A stretch of DNA of 64,000 bases. Source: Eulemur rufifrons. Its lineage: Eukaryota; Chordata; Mammalia; Primates; Lemuridae. Positions 11,641 through 24,075 of the stretch are shown in pieces (the stretch's first letter is position 1; each line of letters opens with the position of its first letter). Where the stretch lies: positions 34,079,501 through 34,143,500 of the forward strand of contig NC_090997.1 of assembly GCF_041146395.1 (NCBI RefSeq). The letters are read 5' to 3'. Both the position numbers and the translations under genes were made by a program. Below the pieces are notes generated by a model. It was not told the DNA's origin, did no database searches, and was given only the letters and a program-made list of their open reading frames with translations.

Positions 11641-13299
11641 GGAATGATCTCATCTAATAAGAACATACCTTGTAAGCACTCTCTAGAAAGGTTCAAGTCA
11701 TAGATATAAAAAAAAATCTTTGAAAGCTAGATAGTGCTATAGCGATGCAAGGCATTATTCCTTCTAGTTTGCTCATTTTTCTTTGTTTTTCCCCTTTTCT
11801 GTCATCACACTTGGTAAATAGATGAGTCATCCTGAAAATGTGCACTTTTCTTCAGTTTATTCATCTCTAGATCTAGTCTATAATGAAACATATTCTTCAG
11901 TAGCTGAAGACAATATAAAAATAGTAGAATTATAATAAACCACTGTAATTCAAACTCTACGTATCTGTATTTTGTATTAATCTAACTTTCTGTTATGACT
12001 AACTATAATACAAAAACATGAGAATGAACCAATAAACCCGACTCAAGTCTTCCTCTTCAAGTATTGCATAAAACCTAAATTATACTGATGGAAATAAAGG
12101 TCCTCCATAAAAATCCCGCAAAGTACATAATTTTAAAAAATAAAACAAATTGTAAAGTAATCAGTCCTATGGAAGTGACATCTGTAACCTTTCCCTAAAT
12201 TACATGAAGGTTGTGACATTTAATGGCCACTGACACAGCTAAATATAAAGGGATTATTCTGTGCCTGCTCCCTGTGCTTTTGCTGACTGACACAACAATT
12301 AAGGAAACAAGTTTCCTTTGTAAATTACAGCTCCATGCAGCTTTGAGTAAGCAGAAAGTGTACATTAGAAATATTTTTAGCTTGACACGAAACTTTCCAA
12401 AGGCTCCTAATTAAGCATTTAAGTCCAAGAAACTATAATTGCTACTGCCAAAATAACTGGGAAATCATACCTTTGGTGGGATCAATCTTAAACTCAAACT
12501 ATTGTTTGGAAAACCTTTTGGAAAGGCTTTATTATTCTTTAACATCCTCTTAAACAAAAGGGTACTTCTAATATTGTCCACTTAATGAGAAGTTCAGGTG
12601 CACTGTTTATATGCAGAGTAAATACAGTGAGTGTGTAAACAAATACAAGTGAAAAGAATGTACGCATTGGTCATTTATGACTAGAAAATGAATCTCCAGA
12701 GTCCCATCCTAGTGAACATCAACGCAGAGCATCACAAACCCATGGGTCAGATTTGGATTCTGTGGAATCCAGCTGTGGAATTCAGCTATCAGAAACACCA
12801 GAAAAGGTCTTATTAGCACACCAGCTCACTTACAACTTGATCCAAATACTACTTAATCTCCATGAATGTGTCACATTTCCAAAAGAATAGGAACAGAGTT
12901 TTATGCAGACTATTTCTATACAGCTCAGACTTCAAATATTGTTATATAAAGGTAATATGCTTTTTGCACTTTCAATGCTAAAAGCTTACCAATTGAAACA
13001 TCAGTTCCTTTAATGAGGAATGTCAGAGCCATTAGCATATATGAATTTAAAATAACAGTCATCTAGCTACTGTTGTCATAACAAGTCATATTACGGTCAC
13101 TGGTGCAGTTACCTAGATAAATCTTCTGTGAATGTGTTTAGGATTTTATATGCATGTAATTTTAAATAAATAAGCATACTAAAGTGTTTATTTCAGTTTT
13201 ATTTTTATTTGAATGTATTTAAGTTATTATTTTTATGATTCAGTCTAATCCCAAATCAGGAATTTTGTCAGCACAGTGAGTGGCATAAAATGGGCTGTC
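11641..13299. other. Non-coding spacer
   Basis: AT-rich, with no recognisable gene or repeat. The 63-codon open frame at 12223-12414 has no motif. Confidence 0.5.
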
Positions 13300-13500
13300 A
13301 GTTGAACTTTGTTGACAGCTGACATTTGTAGAGTTCTTTCTGTGGGCACCAGGCAATGCATGCATTTACTCTCTAAAGCCCCCAACACTAGTATCATAGC
13401 CATTCTACTCAGATGAGGAGACTAAGGACCACAAAGATTAGGTAGTCTGTATAGGGGGAAAACAGTAAATTGGATTTGTACTCAACCAGTCCCTCTATTA
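13300..13500 (-). repeat. MIR SINE, antisense
   Basis: Diverged MIR: 'gacatttgtagagttctttc', 'caccaggcaatgcatgcatt', 'cattctactcagatgaggag' and 'ggatttgtactcaaccagtc'. Confidence 0.65.
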
Positions 13501-16500
13501 ACATCAACACTATGTTAATGAGTGAATCTCTGTTAAATCAACACATGAATGAATGAATACTACTCCATCTTAGAGAAAACCATTAAAGTATATCAGAATA
13601 TGGTGTAAAACAACGAGACATTTTTAAACAAATATATCACATTGGTTTTATATGTATGTAGTTTCAGAATAGGTCCCTTGGGACACTTTCATCTTATTAT
13701 ACTAATGTCACCACCATTTGTCAAAACAATTGTGGGTTATTCTTGAGAACTGACTGTAGAACCCATTTATAAACTGTAATCTTACACAACTTAACCTAAT
13801 GGCTTTATAGTCCTGCCACTTTTTTTAAACCCAAGGGGATTACCCTGGCTGATTATGTACCTTTCTCACCAAAGGTGTCTCTGAATGACATTTGGCTGTT
13901 AAAAGAGTCAAATCTACCCTCAAAGGGTAAAAATGTGCTCACTGTCAAAGTATTCAGAAGCTTCTATTGTAAATTATTTTAATCAATTCCAAAAATGTTT
14001 TGGGTAATAAAGGACTGTAAATGTGTGGTCCATTAAATTGAAAGCTCTGATGAGTATCCTATTCTTTGGATAAACAAGTTATTTAGAAAACCCAAAAACT
14101 GGCCTCATTCCTTTAAAACCCATGTATGAAAACCTGTGCCTTGCTCCATGTTATGTACTAGACAATAAGGGATGGAATAAAAAGCAAAACAGATAGCTAC
14201 TGATTTTTTTCCCCTAGAATGTTGTAAGGTTGACATCTCTAGAAAAAAATCTCTTTCCCTACAAAAAAGTCTTTTAATGGTGGTGGTGATGATAGAAGGG
14301 TGTCAACAGCAATTTACTAGAAGTGGAAGAGTAAAGTATTTTGATTGAGAATTGGCCTTAGGCAAAGCATAAAAGTCAAAACTTTGTCTTTTGAACACCT
14401 ATTAGGTCCCTCTTCACCCTCTATTTCCTCTCCCACTGAGCTTGCTCCCCATCCCCAGCATTTCAATTCTTGTTCTATGCTGCTGTCAGGAAAGGCCTAG
14501 CTAATGGCAGCTTACCATTATGTTTATGGCCAATCGCTCGTATTTGCATTATACCAAGAAACTTTCACAGAAGAAAAAAGCAGCCTAACTCTGCCACAGA
14601 GCAAAGTTTCTATCCTCCACACCCACTTCTTTTGATGGAGACTTGCAAACCAAACCATCTCTGAAACTCAAAAATGATGTTGGCACCTTTCTTAGGGAAA
14701 ACCAAATAGCTCAGAAGCTTATATTAAACTTGCTGGTGTAATCAGAATAATATATCACAAGAGTAACTACCTGAAGAGAACCTTGAATTTCTGTCATTGT
14801 GTCCAGAAAAGCTAGAAAAGATAATCCCCAATAAAAATCATCGAGTTTCAAAGGAAATATCTGAAATTAGTCTGGTCCCTGTCCCAGAGGAGGCAAGGAT
14901 GGTATTATAAGCACTTGAAAGGCCAGCAGTATCCTGCTCATGTAATATCTTCATGATAAACTCTCACGACAGCCTTTTAATATTGGTAAAGTTTACCCTT
15001 GACAAGAATGTAACCTTGATAAACATTAACATTGACTAATGCTGATTCATTACTAACAAATGCACTTAGTTAACAAAATTAAAGTTTTCTTGTGCAATAT
15101 GGAATGAAGAGAGGAGAATTCTGACCTTGCTTTGCAACTCAAATAACTTTACCCATCCCTAAAAGTCTAAACTAACCCAAATGGGAAATGACTAGGAGTC
15201 AACTTATAAAAACATCATTTTAGCCTTTAGCTGTCTGATAGACAAGGTTAGATATATCTATATGTATCTGCTCCACTGTAAAACAGCCAACTATGTATTG
15301 ATTCAAAGAAAAAAAAGGAGGGGTAGGCCAATTTAACTAGACATACATCCAACAGAATTTGAAATTTGAATTATTAAATCTAAGTGGCCCCAAAGTAATT
15401 ATTAAATATTCAAGTAAATGAAGGAGAACCAATGCAATGATCCAGGATCAATGCTGTTAAAATGCATAGGAAGATGAAGGCAGATATTTCTGATTCCTCA
15501 ATAGACACTGTTCTTCAGCAGATCTGAGAGATACAGGTGAGTCATAAATTAGTAGTGGCATGAGGCTCCATGTTGACATGTGAAAAATTGATGATGAGGC
15601 TAAATACCTACTAAATAAATACCCATCAAACATATTTAAGGGAAAGGGGCCAAACAGAGAGGGCTAAATGATTCCAGCAATTTAAATCTCAAACAGTGCA
15701 GCCATGTTGCTTTCTATGTAAAGGAGAGGCAGAGCTGTGGCTCCTTAGCTCAGGCTCTGATTCAGATCCATTAAATAGTATTTATTGAGAACCTACTATA
15801 TGCACAGCATAGGCAGTCCATCAGTTTCATTGTGACTTCAGGCACATACATCTCCCTGTATGACTCTTGCCCCTAACTCTCCTGTGGAAATAATCTTTCA
15901 CACTTATCTAGTTCCTGAAAATGCTGTGAAAATTGACAAGTGAATATTTGTGAAATACAAGAAATCCTCAGATGAATGTGTTATGTAAACATGAAAGAAT
16001 GCTGCCTTTCCAGGTCATAGCCATAGCCTGGAGCTTCTCTAAAAAGCCAGGTTTTTCTGCTTGGGTGCTACCTGCCTGGGGCTGTGTGATTCTGAGATAG
16101 CTGGTATGTCCATTATTAATATGTGTCCCTGACTCATGGCCTCATGGAAGACAAGGATATGAAGATCAAATTATATCAAATTATATTTTACATGAACTAA
16201 ACGTCTCCTAATCCCTTTCATCTCTGGGACGAAGTACCTCAAATCTTGGTGATCATTATACATAAAAAAGAGAGAGAGAGAAAGAATTTGCTTCTTGACT
16301 AACAAATATTCCTTGTATTGAGGAAGATTTTTGCAAAGATATTCAAAACCCAAAAGTAATGGATTGCTTCAAAGCTGGTTCATATATAACCAAAGGGAAT
16401 AATTTCTAAAGTTCTATCGAATTCCAAAACAATTTAAGAAATCATCACATTAAAATGATGTGTTATCAGATTAAGGATGTTGTTATCACCTTTTCAAGTA

Positions 16501-17532
16501 GTTCAAACATTAGAAAGCAATTCATATGAAGAGTTTTAATGGATTCACTGAATAGCTTGTAAATTTATTTTGTAAGTTTCCAAAAACCTCTGCTATTTAA
16601 ACTTGTCAACATACATCTGAAATTATTAGTTCAATGATACTTTCTGCAAAATACAATTTTGTATCTCTTATAATGTGTGTCAACAGTTATCGGTATTAAT
16701 TAGCACTCAGCAGTCAGGAACTAAGCTTATTTCCAGCTGTTAATCTGGGACCAACTCAACAAAGAGTCCTATGATCTAAAGAAGTCTGGCTACTGGTCCA
16801 TCAATTCACAACATGTCATACATTTCTGGGTAAAGCTTTATTCCCATATGTTTTTTTAATACCTGAACTATTATAGTCTCTTCTTACAATTAATTTACTG
16901 AAAATAATACTCTCTGAGGAAATCAGCATGCACAAGGCAAAATATAAAATCCAACCTAGGGTAGATTATAGTTCATTTCAATTTTGATATATTCCATCAA
17001 TTTGAGTCCCACCAACTTCTCTCTACCCTCTACAGTCATTTGCATAAAACTTAAGTTATTCTGTAAACACTGCAGGGTCAAATTAATGTTTTTTAAAATT
17101 ATCTATGCTTATTAATAACATTAAGAATAATTATGATTAGTTTTGTAAAATTATATTTTGCAGAGTTGTTTTTCTTGAAAATAATTGAGATTTTTTTCCA
17201 TATCAGTTATGTATTCATAGGTAGATTGATACAGATAAATTTCACCATATTAATCTAGATCAATAGAGATAGATAATATATAGATAGAGATGGACATATT
17301 TTATTCCATAGATAAATACACATAGACATAATATTAGTAGATAATAAACTAGCTCTTCCTATTCTCATTTTTCTCTCTAAAACTGATTATTAAACAGCAA
17401 GCTTCACTATGGCCTTCCTAATAATATTTAAAATGAACTCTTTAACAATATTGAAGAGAACACAATAATTTAAGCATGAGTAAGCAGCACATATTTCATT
17501 ATATTTATAAAAACATGAAAGTCTACTTATCC
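13501..17532. other. Non-coding stretch, mostly unique
   Basis: About 4 kb without a supportable gene. It contains a possible short L2/MIR scrap near 15772-15810 ('atttattgagaacctactat') and a degenerate GATA-rich simple repeat at about 17215-17340. Small open frames (14470-14664, 16171-16353) have no domain. I see no tRNA, miRNA-type hairpin or CpG-rich promoter. Confidence 0.5.
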
Positions 17533-17942
17533 CAGTGGTGTGCTGGAAGTGACTCACACCAGCTTGTGAGAGCTGGGTGTTAAATTTTCAGGAATTTTGT
17601 GAGCCAGTTGTTAAACATGCACATTATTAAATTATTAATTACATAAACTTAAATTACATTAAAAACAAAATAAGTACTCAAAAGTCACTACTTCCTAATC
17701 ATTTTATTGTCTGTGTTCTTGAAGTTATGAATTGTATCTACATGATGGGAATATTATATAATAGTGAGCTACTGTTCCAACTTTGCATTCAGTGACATCT
17801 CATCGGAAGCTTAAAATCAGCCATGGGAGGAGTATTTATTTACACCATGGAAATCAGCGAATGCTGTAGATTAGGGGAGGTTGGTTTGTTTCTTGGAGAG
17901 TTCATTGTTACACAATTAGTAGCATACCACTGACTTACTGAC
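17533..17942 (+). mobile_element. hAT-like non-autonomous DNA transposon, copy 2
   Basis: Starts CAGTGGTGTGCTGG and ends AGCATACCACTG, an inverted terminal repeat. It shares its interior and orientation with the copy at 6603-7030. Flanking words ACTTATCC (17525-17532) and ACTTACTG (17943-17950) agree at five of eight bases, consistent with an eroded 8-bp hAT target duplication. No coding capacity. Confidence 0.75.
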
Positions 17943-19210
17943 TAACAAAATTATTGGGTAAATACTTAATTCTGTCAATTCTTTATATCAGTTTATCCTT
18001 TTCCTTCTGGTAGACTTTAAAGTGAGAAAAGTATAATATTTTATATTCCGATCAACTTTGCATTTCTCTTACATTCTGTAAAAAAGTGCTTTGAGATTTT
18101 GTGATTCTAAGCCCTCTTTCTAAACTTGAACTTCAGGTGGGATCTTAGGCAACACTGAAAATTTCACTTTGAGTGTAGGTTGGCAAATAGCTTTTGCGGC
18201 CTTCTATAGGGCAGCCCTGGCTTATGGGCAGCCAAGTTGAATATCTTGCCCTTGTGTCCAAGAGCAGAAGGGAAGCTCAGTCAACATCCAGTGAAGGGAA
18301 GCAGAGCAATCTTGGGAATGGAGAGGACCCTCAGTTTAAAAGTGACTCACCAAAGTGATTCATCAGCAGTGCCTGTCCAGCAACACCCCCAAGTCTTCAC
18401 AGTTCATTTTCCATTCATTTTTATTTTGTAGCACATTTTACCATGTTTCTTGTAAACATTTAGAGAAAGATATAGTTGAGTTATATATACACTGAAACCT
18501 TAAGGTAAAGCTATATTTATGAATTACTGCACATCTTCTGGATGGAATCAATTTATCTTTTTGTGTAAAACACTTCCAACAGGGGCCACAATGAACCAAA
18601 CCATGGCAGCGCCTACTTTGTGGTGAAGTGTCTGCGCAATGAAGTTACAATGACCCAATAAATGGAAATCCCATGAGAATGCTTTTTTAAAAATCTGCAT
18701 GCAGCATGACCTTCGAGATTTAAATTGGCATCTTAAGTGATTTATCCTAGAATATAAGACAGGTCTTTCCAATGTAGTGGAAAAGCATGCTTGTCTCAGC
18801 TAGTAAAGTTAGAAAAAAAGGGGGAAAAGGATGTATGCATATGAATAAATAATTTCTTTACAATATGTTTACATTGAAATTTCAAATTACCCAACTAATG
18901 TTACATATAAAATAATTATAATCACACTTTAACACATATTTAGACAACACTAAATATGGAATGATCAGAGTGTTATTCATTGTGGAAAATGGTTAGCAGA
19001 TTATGTAGCTTTAATTAATGACAGTATGTCTTTTCCTATTAATAAGTTCATTTAGTAAAAAAAAAAAAAAAACCCTCAATATTACTACAAAATTCTGTCA
19101 CAGCTTTTTAAAGTAATCCAAAAAAGTTTACAATGTCTATCATTAATTCCTGAAAGAAAGAATAAGTGTGAGTATAGGTTAAAGGATTCTTTTTTTGTAC
19201 TTTAGTCCTT
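17943..19210. other. Non-coding spacer
   Basis: No gene or named repeat. Slightly GC-richer text at 18180-18400 carries a 64-codon open frame with no motif. A poly-A run lies near 19057-19073. Confidence 0.45.
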
Positions 19211-19254
19211 TGAGGTATGTTTTCTTTTTTTTTTTTTTTTGAGGTATGTTTTCT
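19211..19254 (-). mobile_element. Poly-T insertion flanked by 15-bp direct repeats
   Basis: TGAGGTATGTTTTCT occurs at 19211-19225 and again, identical, at 19240-19254, separated only by a run of 14 T. This is the layout expected of an antisense L1-mediated insertion so severely 5'-truncated that only the poly-A tail was copied between target-site duplications. A simple local duplication with T-run expansion is the alternative. Confidence 0.6.
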
Positions 19255-19359
19255 ATTCATCTTTTTTATAATGTCAAAACATGAAGAAATCATATCTAAA
19301 TGACTTGCTAAGAAGTTGGTAACAAACTCTCTCATTCCCTCTCTCATTCTCTACACACA

Positions 19360-19395
19360 TACACACATATACATACACACATACAAACACCATGT
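19360..19395. repeat. Imperfect (CA)n/(CATA)n microsatellite
   Basis: Runs of CACACATA units. Simple-sequence repeat. Confidence 0.8.
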
Positions 19396-19673
19396 TATAT
19401 GGGTGATCAGAGCAAGTAGATTAATTTTATCATGCTGGTTGAAAAGTGTCATTTATGAGTTCACAATTTTCCTATTATAATTACATGGCCTTGTGGAAGA
19501 AAAGGAATAATTATCATTTTCAGTGTCCCTGGCCTCACTGAGCAAATGGCTCTTGATATTGACATTTTGTACCATGGATAATGATACTCTTCCTTCATTC
19601 AGAGGAACAGGAAATGCTACACAAGCACTCACTCATCAATGGCTATTGTTTCATTATCAATTATCACACATTA

Positions 19674-20051
19674 GAAAAGAAACAATGTACTATTCAGCCA
19701 TAAAAAACAATGGTGAACTAATATCTCTTGTATCATCCTGGATGGAGCTAGAGCCCATTCTTCCAAGTGAAGCATCACAAGAATGGAAAAACAAGCACCA
19801 CATGTACTTACCATTAAATTGGCACTAATTGATCAACACTTACGTGCACATATGGAAGTAATATCCATCGAGTGTTGGTCAGGAGGGGTGGGAGAAGGGG
19901 ATGGGTGAATGCACACCTAATGGGTATGGTGCACACTTTCTTGGGGATGGACATGCATATAGCCCTGACTCAGGTGGTTCAAAGGAATATATGTAACCAA
20001 GGTGGTTGTACCCCTGTAATAGTCTGAAACAAAAAAAAAGAAAAAGAAACA
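19674..20051 (+). mobile_element. L1 3' end (prosimian/lemur-type), 5'-truncated, sense
   Basis: Element 19685-20039: the last bases of ORF2 ('tactattcagccataaaaaa', 'gaatggaaaaacaagcacca') followed by a 3' UTR with 'gcacacctaatgggtatggt' and 'atgtaaccaaggtggttgta', ending in an A-rich tail. A near-identical flank GAAAAGAAACA (19674-19684) / GAAAAAGAAACA (20040-20051) is a likely target duplication with an L1-endonuclease-like TT/AGAAA site. The same 3' family is seen, more diverged, at 38000-38360. The 101-codon ORF at 19523-19828 overlaps it and is not a gene. Confidence 0.88.
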
Positions 20052-21865
20052 GCACCTAGCCTTACCTAATGCAAATTATTATGTTCTCATGAAGCCTCAC
20101 CAGTATTAAACATTCAAATTAAGTCAATACTTTTGATAGGAAAATAAGAAACTATGCCATAGTAGACCAAATTTTTTTATCAGTTTTAACATTTTAAACA
20201 TAGAAAATTAAAACTACTTGGAATTTAAAAGTTTATTTTTAAGGAACATGAAAACCCTGATTAAAATTAACTGGATACTTTAAAAAATGCTCAAGTCTTA
20301 GTTACTTACATTAAATGCACATGTTTAACTAAAATGCTGAGTTAAAAGAAGCAATTTTTAAAATAAATGGCAATGCAAATAAAGGTAATCATCCTATGTT
20401 TCTGTCTGTATCAGTATATATGTATATATATATACACACATGCACAAAATATAATTTAAGCAGAAATAAGTAGGTCTTTTTTTTCAATACTTGGAAGTCC
20501 AAGATGAGGATAGATCTTAATTTGATACACCACAGTCCATTATATTTGTAGACAAACCTAGAATACAAAAATTTTTTTCAGTTTGGTCAAGTATTTTCAG
20601 TTATTCTGAGAAGACACCAAAGAAATGATGTTCGTATGGTTTAATGTAGTTTGGAAAGGCACTCAGGTGAAATTTTGGCTAGTATTAGGCTGGAGGGAGA
20701 AAGCACTATTATAGAAACCAAAGGCTTGGAAGTGAGTGGTTTTTGAGTCAGGAGCATATTAAGCTGTAGAAATAATGAGTGCTACCATCTGAGATGTAAA
20801 ATTCACCATGCAGATTTCATCCTCTGGTATAGGTGAGATTTTAAATTAGATTTTAGCTAAAGGCTTATTTTCTGAAAATCTTAACTGAAAATGTTGCCTG
20901 AATCTGTCGGTGTGTCTGAATTTGTCATGACTTAATTAACCAAGTCAGACAATACTAACATATACAGGAATATGGGATCCTGTGTGAAACCGTTGTAATT
21001 TATATCCATACCTCTCAAAAGAAGCAAAAATGAGAGGTTTTGTTCCCTGTGAATTGAGGAAAGTATACACTCTTACTATGTAAATTTTGAATGAACATTT
21101 TAAAATATCCTTATTAGGCACAGCTGCTTACAAATGGTGTTTCTATTTTGGCTCTGTTCTGTTAGTGATTCTGTTGTTTTTGTCATTGACTTTTTTCTCA
21201 ACTTCTTCAAGCATTCTGAATAGAGGCCTTCTAAGATGTCAACACACATGAGACTGGTTTAGATTGCAACCTACCTGGCATGTATTGCCTTGCTCAATTT
21301 TTTATTGCAATAATCTTGAGGTTAACAGTGGTATTATTTGGGGGAGCCTCTTGCCTTAAAAGGTTCAAAGATTCCCTACATGAATTTTAGTCTCTTAGTT
21401 AAGAGTTTATTTCATAGTTGCGAAATGTATAATTTGGTAAGAATTTAATAATAAAAGTAGGCCAATTATAATTTTACCACATCCTTGACAGTAATATATG
21501 TATATGTATGTGTGTATATTTAAATGAGGGTGCTTTTCAGCATGATAGAGAAGTTGGGAAAAGGAAACATGGTATGAACTGTTTTCTTTATGACACCTCC
21601 TCATATTGAATCTTCATAAAAATATTAGCCTAGTGATGGAACTTTGTCAACAGTTACAGAACAAGAAAATACATTAAATCTGAATATATAGTGCCAAACA
21701 TAACCAATATATAACCTTTTTAAAACTCATCTAATGATATAGAAATATTTGTGTGTTAAGTAACTCTGATGAGTATTCTTTTGATTCTAGTTCATGCTTT
21801 CCTTCAGTTAAACTGACTTTCCAAAAGTTTCTCATAGAAACTTTTAATATTAATGTGGTGAAATA
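20052..21865. other. Non-coding spacer
   Basis: AT-rich, with a (TA)n/(CA)n stretch at about 20416-20450. No gene or named repeat found. Confidence 0.5.
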
Positions 21866-22287
21866 CAGACAATTCTCACTTTGCACAGTTCCAGTGTACA
21901 CAAATTTCAGTTACCAATGTTCAGTTAAGTAACAGCAGATCCCAAAAAGTAGGTTGGTATATTAGCTATGAATAACTGTATAAAGCGCAAATTTCACTGC
22001 CAGTTCTTCAGTTCAATAATTAGTATGTAAATAACAAATTCACATAATCGGTGGCCAATTATTGCACTTCTTCCAAGGCCATCAATGACTGGTCATTGGT
22101 GATCTGTTATTCAGTTCATGCACAGGCAGCAAAGAGTACGGTTTTGTTGTTTCCTTGTCTCCCAGTGGTAAACCACGTGACATCTTACAAAACTGGATAA
22201 TGCAAAGAGGAGCTTGCCCAACAGAAATGAAAATGCAGCAAAGAAACAAAAAGTAATAATGCCGAGAGTGAAATTCGAATCCAACCA

Positions 22288-23156
22288 ATGGAAGAAATAG
22301 CTAATAGTGGGAATGGTCACACTGTCACTATTCAGCAGACTCTAGATGTTCAGCCAGGGGAACCTGGTGAAGGTGAACCTATTGACCTACATGAGGAAAG
22401 TGGTTATGATGAAAAGAATGACAATGTCCCAGAGAAAGTGACATTAGCAAAAAAATTTCACATGAATGGAACTTTCGGAGAGATTTCATGTCAGCACAGT
22501 GTGAAGGACAGAATGTTGAAAGCGAATCCAAACTTAGAAAGGAGTTATGACAATTTTCCAAGTCATAGAAAAAAATGCTTGTTCCATATCATGAGTGTTT
22601 CATCGTTCACTGGCCAGGCTATCTGGCCTAGTTTAGAGGACTGATAAGGTGGGAGACCAGTGCGTGATTTGAGGTCACGGAGAACAGATAACAGGCACAC
22701 CAGGCTCAACTGGTACAGCAAGAGAAGAGAGAGGATGTACAAGAGGCAGCCCCTAGCATTGTTTTGGTTGCCATGGCCAGTGGATCCACTCCACAGCCAA
22801 CTCGGACAAGATAGCTGCACACACACTTTGCAGCAGAAGGACCCCGGACCCTGACTGCTCCAGCCGTGGAGTCTGAAGTGCAGAAAGCTGGGGATGTGCC
22901 TGACGGCCATGCTTAAGCAGAACAACGGAGTACCAATCAGGCCTGGAACGGGGAAAGATACTCCCTCACAAGGCGACAAGCCCGGCACAGGCTCTGAGGA
23001 CTCTTTATGTCCCAGTAAGGAAAAGTTCTGGGCCCAGAGCCACTCTTACATGGCTTGCAGGGGGGCGACAAGCTGGGCATGACTGCCTTGCCCAACAGTA
23101 CATTATATGACCAGAAAAGAAAGCAAGCACTATTCAAACTATTCTTAAAGAAATAA
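22288..23156 (+). pseudogene. Tigger-like transposase C-terminal remnant, broken
   Basis: One open frame (22288-22644) contains VKDRMLKANPNLERS. This recalls the conserved 'KDKMLEADPNLERS' region near the C-terminus of Tigger/TIGD1-type DDE transposases. In a different frame, 23073-23156 reads TLYDQKRKQALFKLFLKK and then a stop, like the terminal 'LYDEKKK...FFKK' of the same family. About 450 bp of unrelated, GC-richer sequence and a frame change separate the two. The DDE catalytic domain and the N-terminal CENP-B-type DNA-binding domain are not visible, so the copy is non-functional. Family match is from memory and should be tested by a profile search. Confidence 0.5.
22640..23080. other. 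GC-rich block of unknown origin inside the Tigger-like element
   Basis: This block is clearly GC-richer than its AT-rich flanks and holds several CpGs (for example 'ggaccccggaccctgac', 'aggcgacaagcccggcac'). It sits between the two halves of the transposase-like C-terminus. Short open frames on both strands (22660-22854, 22894-23082, antisense 22563-22988) show no domain I recognise. It may be an inserted element, a processed-pseudogene scrap or a family-specific internal region. Confidence 0.4.
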
Positions 23157-23408
23157 AACACTTTTTTTCTCAGTGTTTCTAAGGTTTAAAGTTACGGTAT
23201 ACTAAACAAATATTCATTTTACTTTTTTTTTCACTTCCTTATATATTTATAACTGACAATGAGAGAATCTTTAATGTTTTTTTAAAAAAATTTTTTTCAA
23301 GGTCATGGATTAGTCATAATTTTTCCCATTGATTATTAAGATCACTTTGCACAGTTTCAGTTTCCAGTCATTTTTGCAGTCCCACACTACTGTACAAAGC
23401 AAAGACTG

Positions 23409-23814
23409 GTGGTCTACTTCTAATGTTGGTATCTTCTACAAGAAGGACAGTTTACATACAAAACAAGTTCACAAGATGAAGCCTTTGCAATTGGTTCAAT
23501 ACTGACCTTGATCTTCTGTCTTTGGTATTAAGCATAAAATTAAAAGATCTTACAATGTAAATGAGCATCTATCCAGTGAAATAATTTGTATTTATTGCAT
23601 ATTTACAATTCAGGGGAGAGAAAACAATGGTGGTTTTGTTGACCCACAATACTAACTTGTGACTTGAAATAATGGGAATTCTCTCAATATGTGTTACATA
23701 ACCCAACCTTATTATTAACAATTATTACTCATAGCCCACTATGTATACAGGAGAGGATACCCAAGTACATGGCATGGACACCACTCTCAGAGAGTTTGCA
23801 ATTTAATTGGAGAA
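23409..23814. other. Non-coding spacer
   Basis: AT-rich; nothing recognised. Confidence 0.5.
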
Positions 23815-24075
23815 TAAAAACATATTCATTATTACTCAATAAACATTTCTTGAATGCCTACTATGTACAAGCACTGGACAAACTTTTGGGATTCATAAGA
23901 AAACAAAATGCACAAAGAACTCTTCCCCATAAAACTTACATTCCTCAGCAGTGAGTTAGAAAAATACAGTTAAGTGAAAAATGGTGTGGATCGAAAAGGA
24001 GAGCAAATAGTAAGGGCTTAAGAGGTTGGGAGAAGTCATTGGAGAAAGTAGAATTTGAGCTGAATCATAGCTAGT
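23815..24075 (-). mobile_element. L2 LINE 3' fragment, antisense
   Basis: 'attactcaataaacatttct' and 'tgcctactatgtacaagcac' match the reverse complement of the L2 3' end, followed by L2-like 'gaactcttccccataaaact' and 'gagaaagtagaatttgagct'. Confidence 0.75.

Larger units (their letters stand above)
21866..23408 (+). mobile_element. Tigger/pogo-like (TcMar) DNA transposon remnant
   Basis: The left end CAGACAATTCTCACTTTGCA follows a TA dinucleotide. The right end, read as reverse complement, is CAGTCTTTGCTTTGTACAGT. These align as diverged inverted termini. A TCACTTTGCACAGTT word also occurs directly at 21877 and 23342, giving the right end its own hairpin. The interior has two stretches resembling the C-terminus of a Tigger-type transposase (see separate entry) and a GC-richer block at about 22640-23080. 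TA target choice, CAG...CTG ends and the transposase text together support the class. The right flank lacks a clear TA. Exact family (Tigger or Kanga) not determined. Confidence 0.6.

Noticed and set aside
22563..22988. 141-codon antisense open frame
   Set aside because: Antisense of the GC-rich block and transposase remnant. No domain; GC-rich antisense frames are commonly open by chance.
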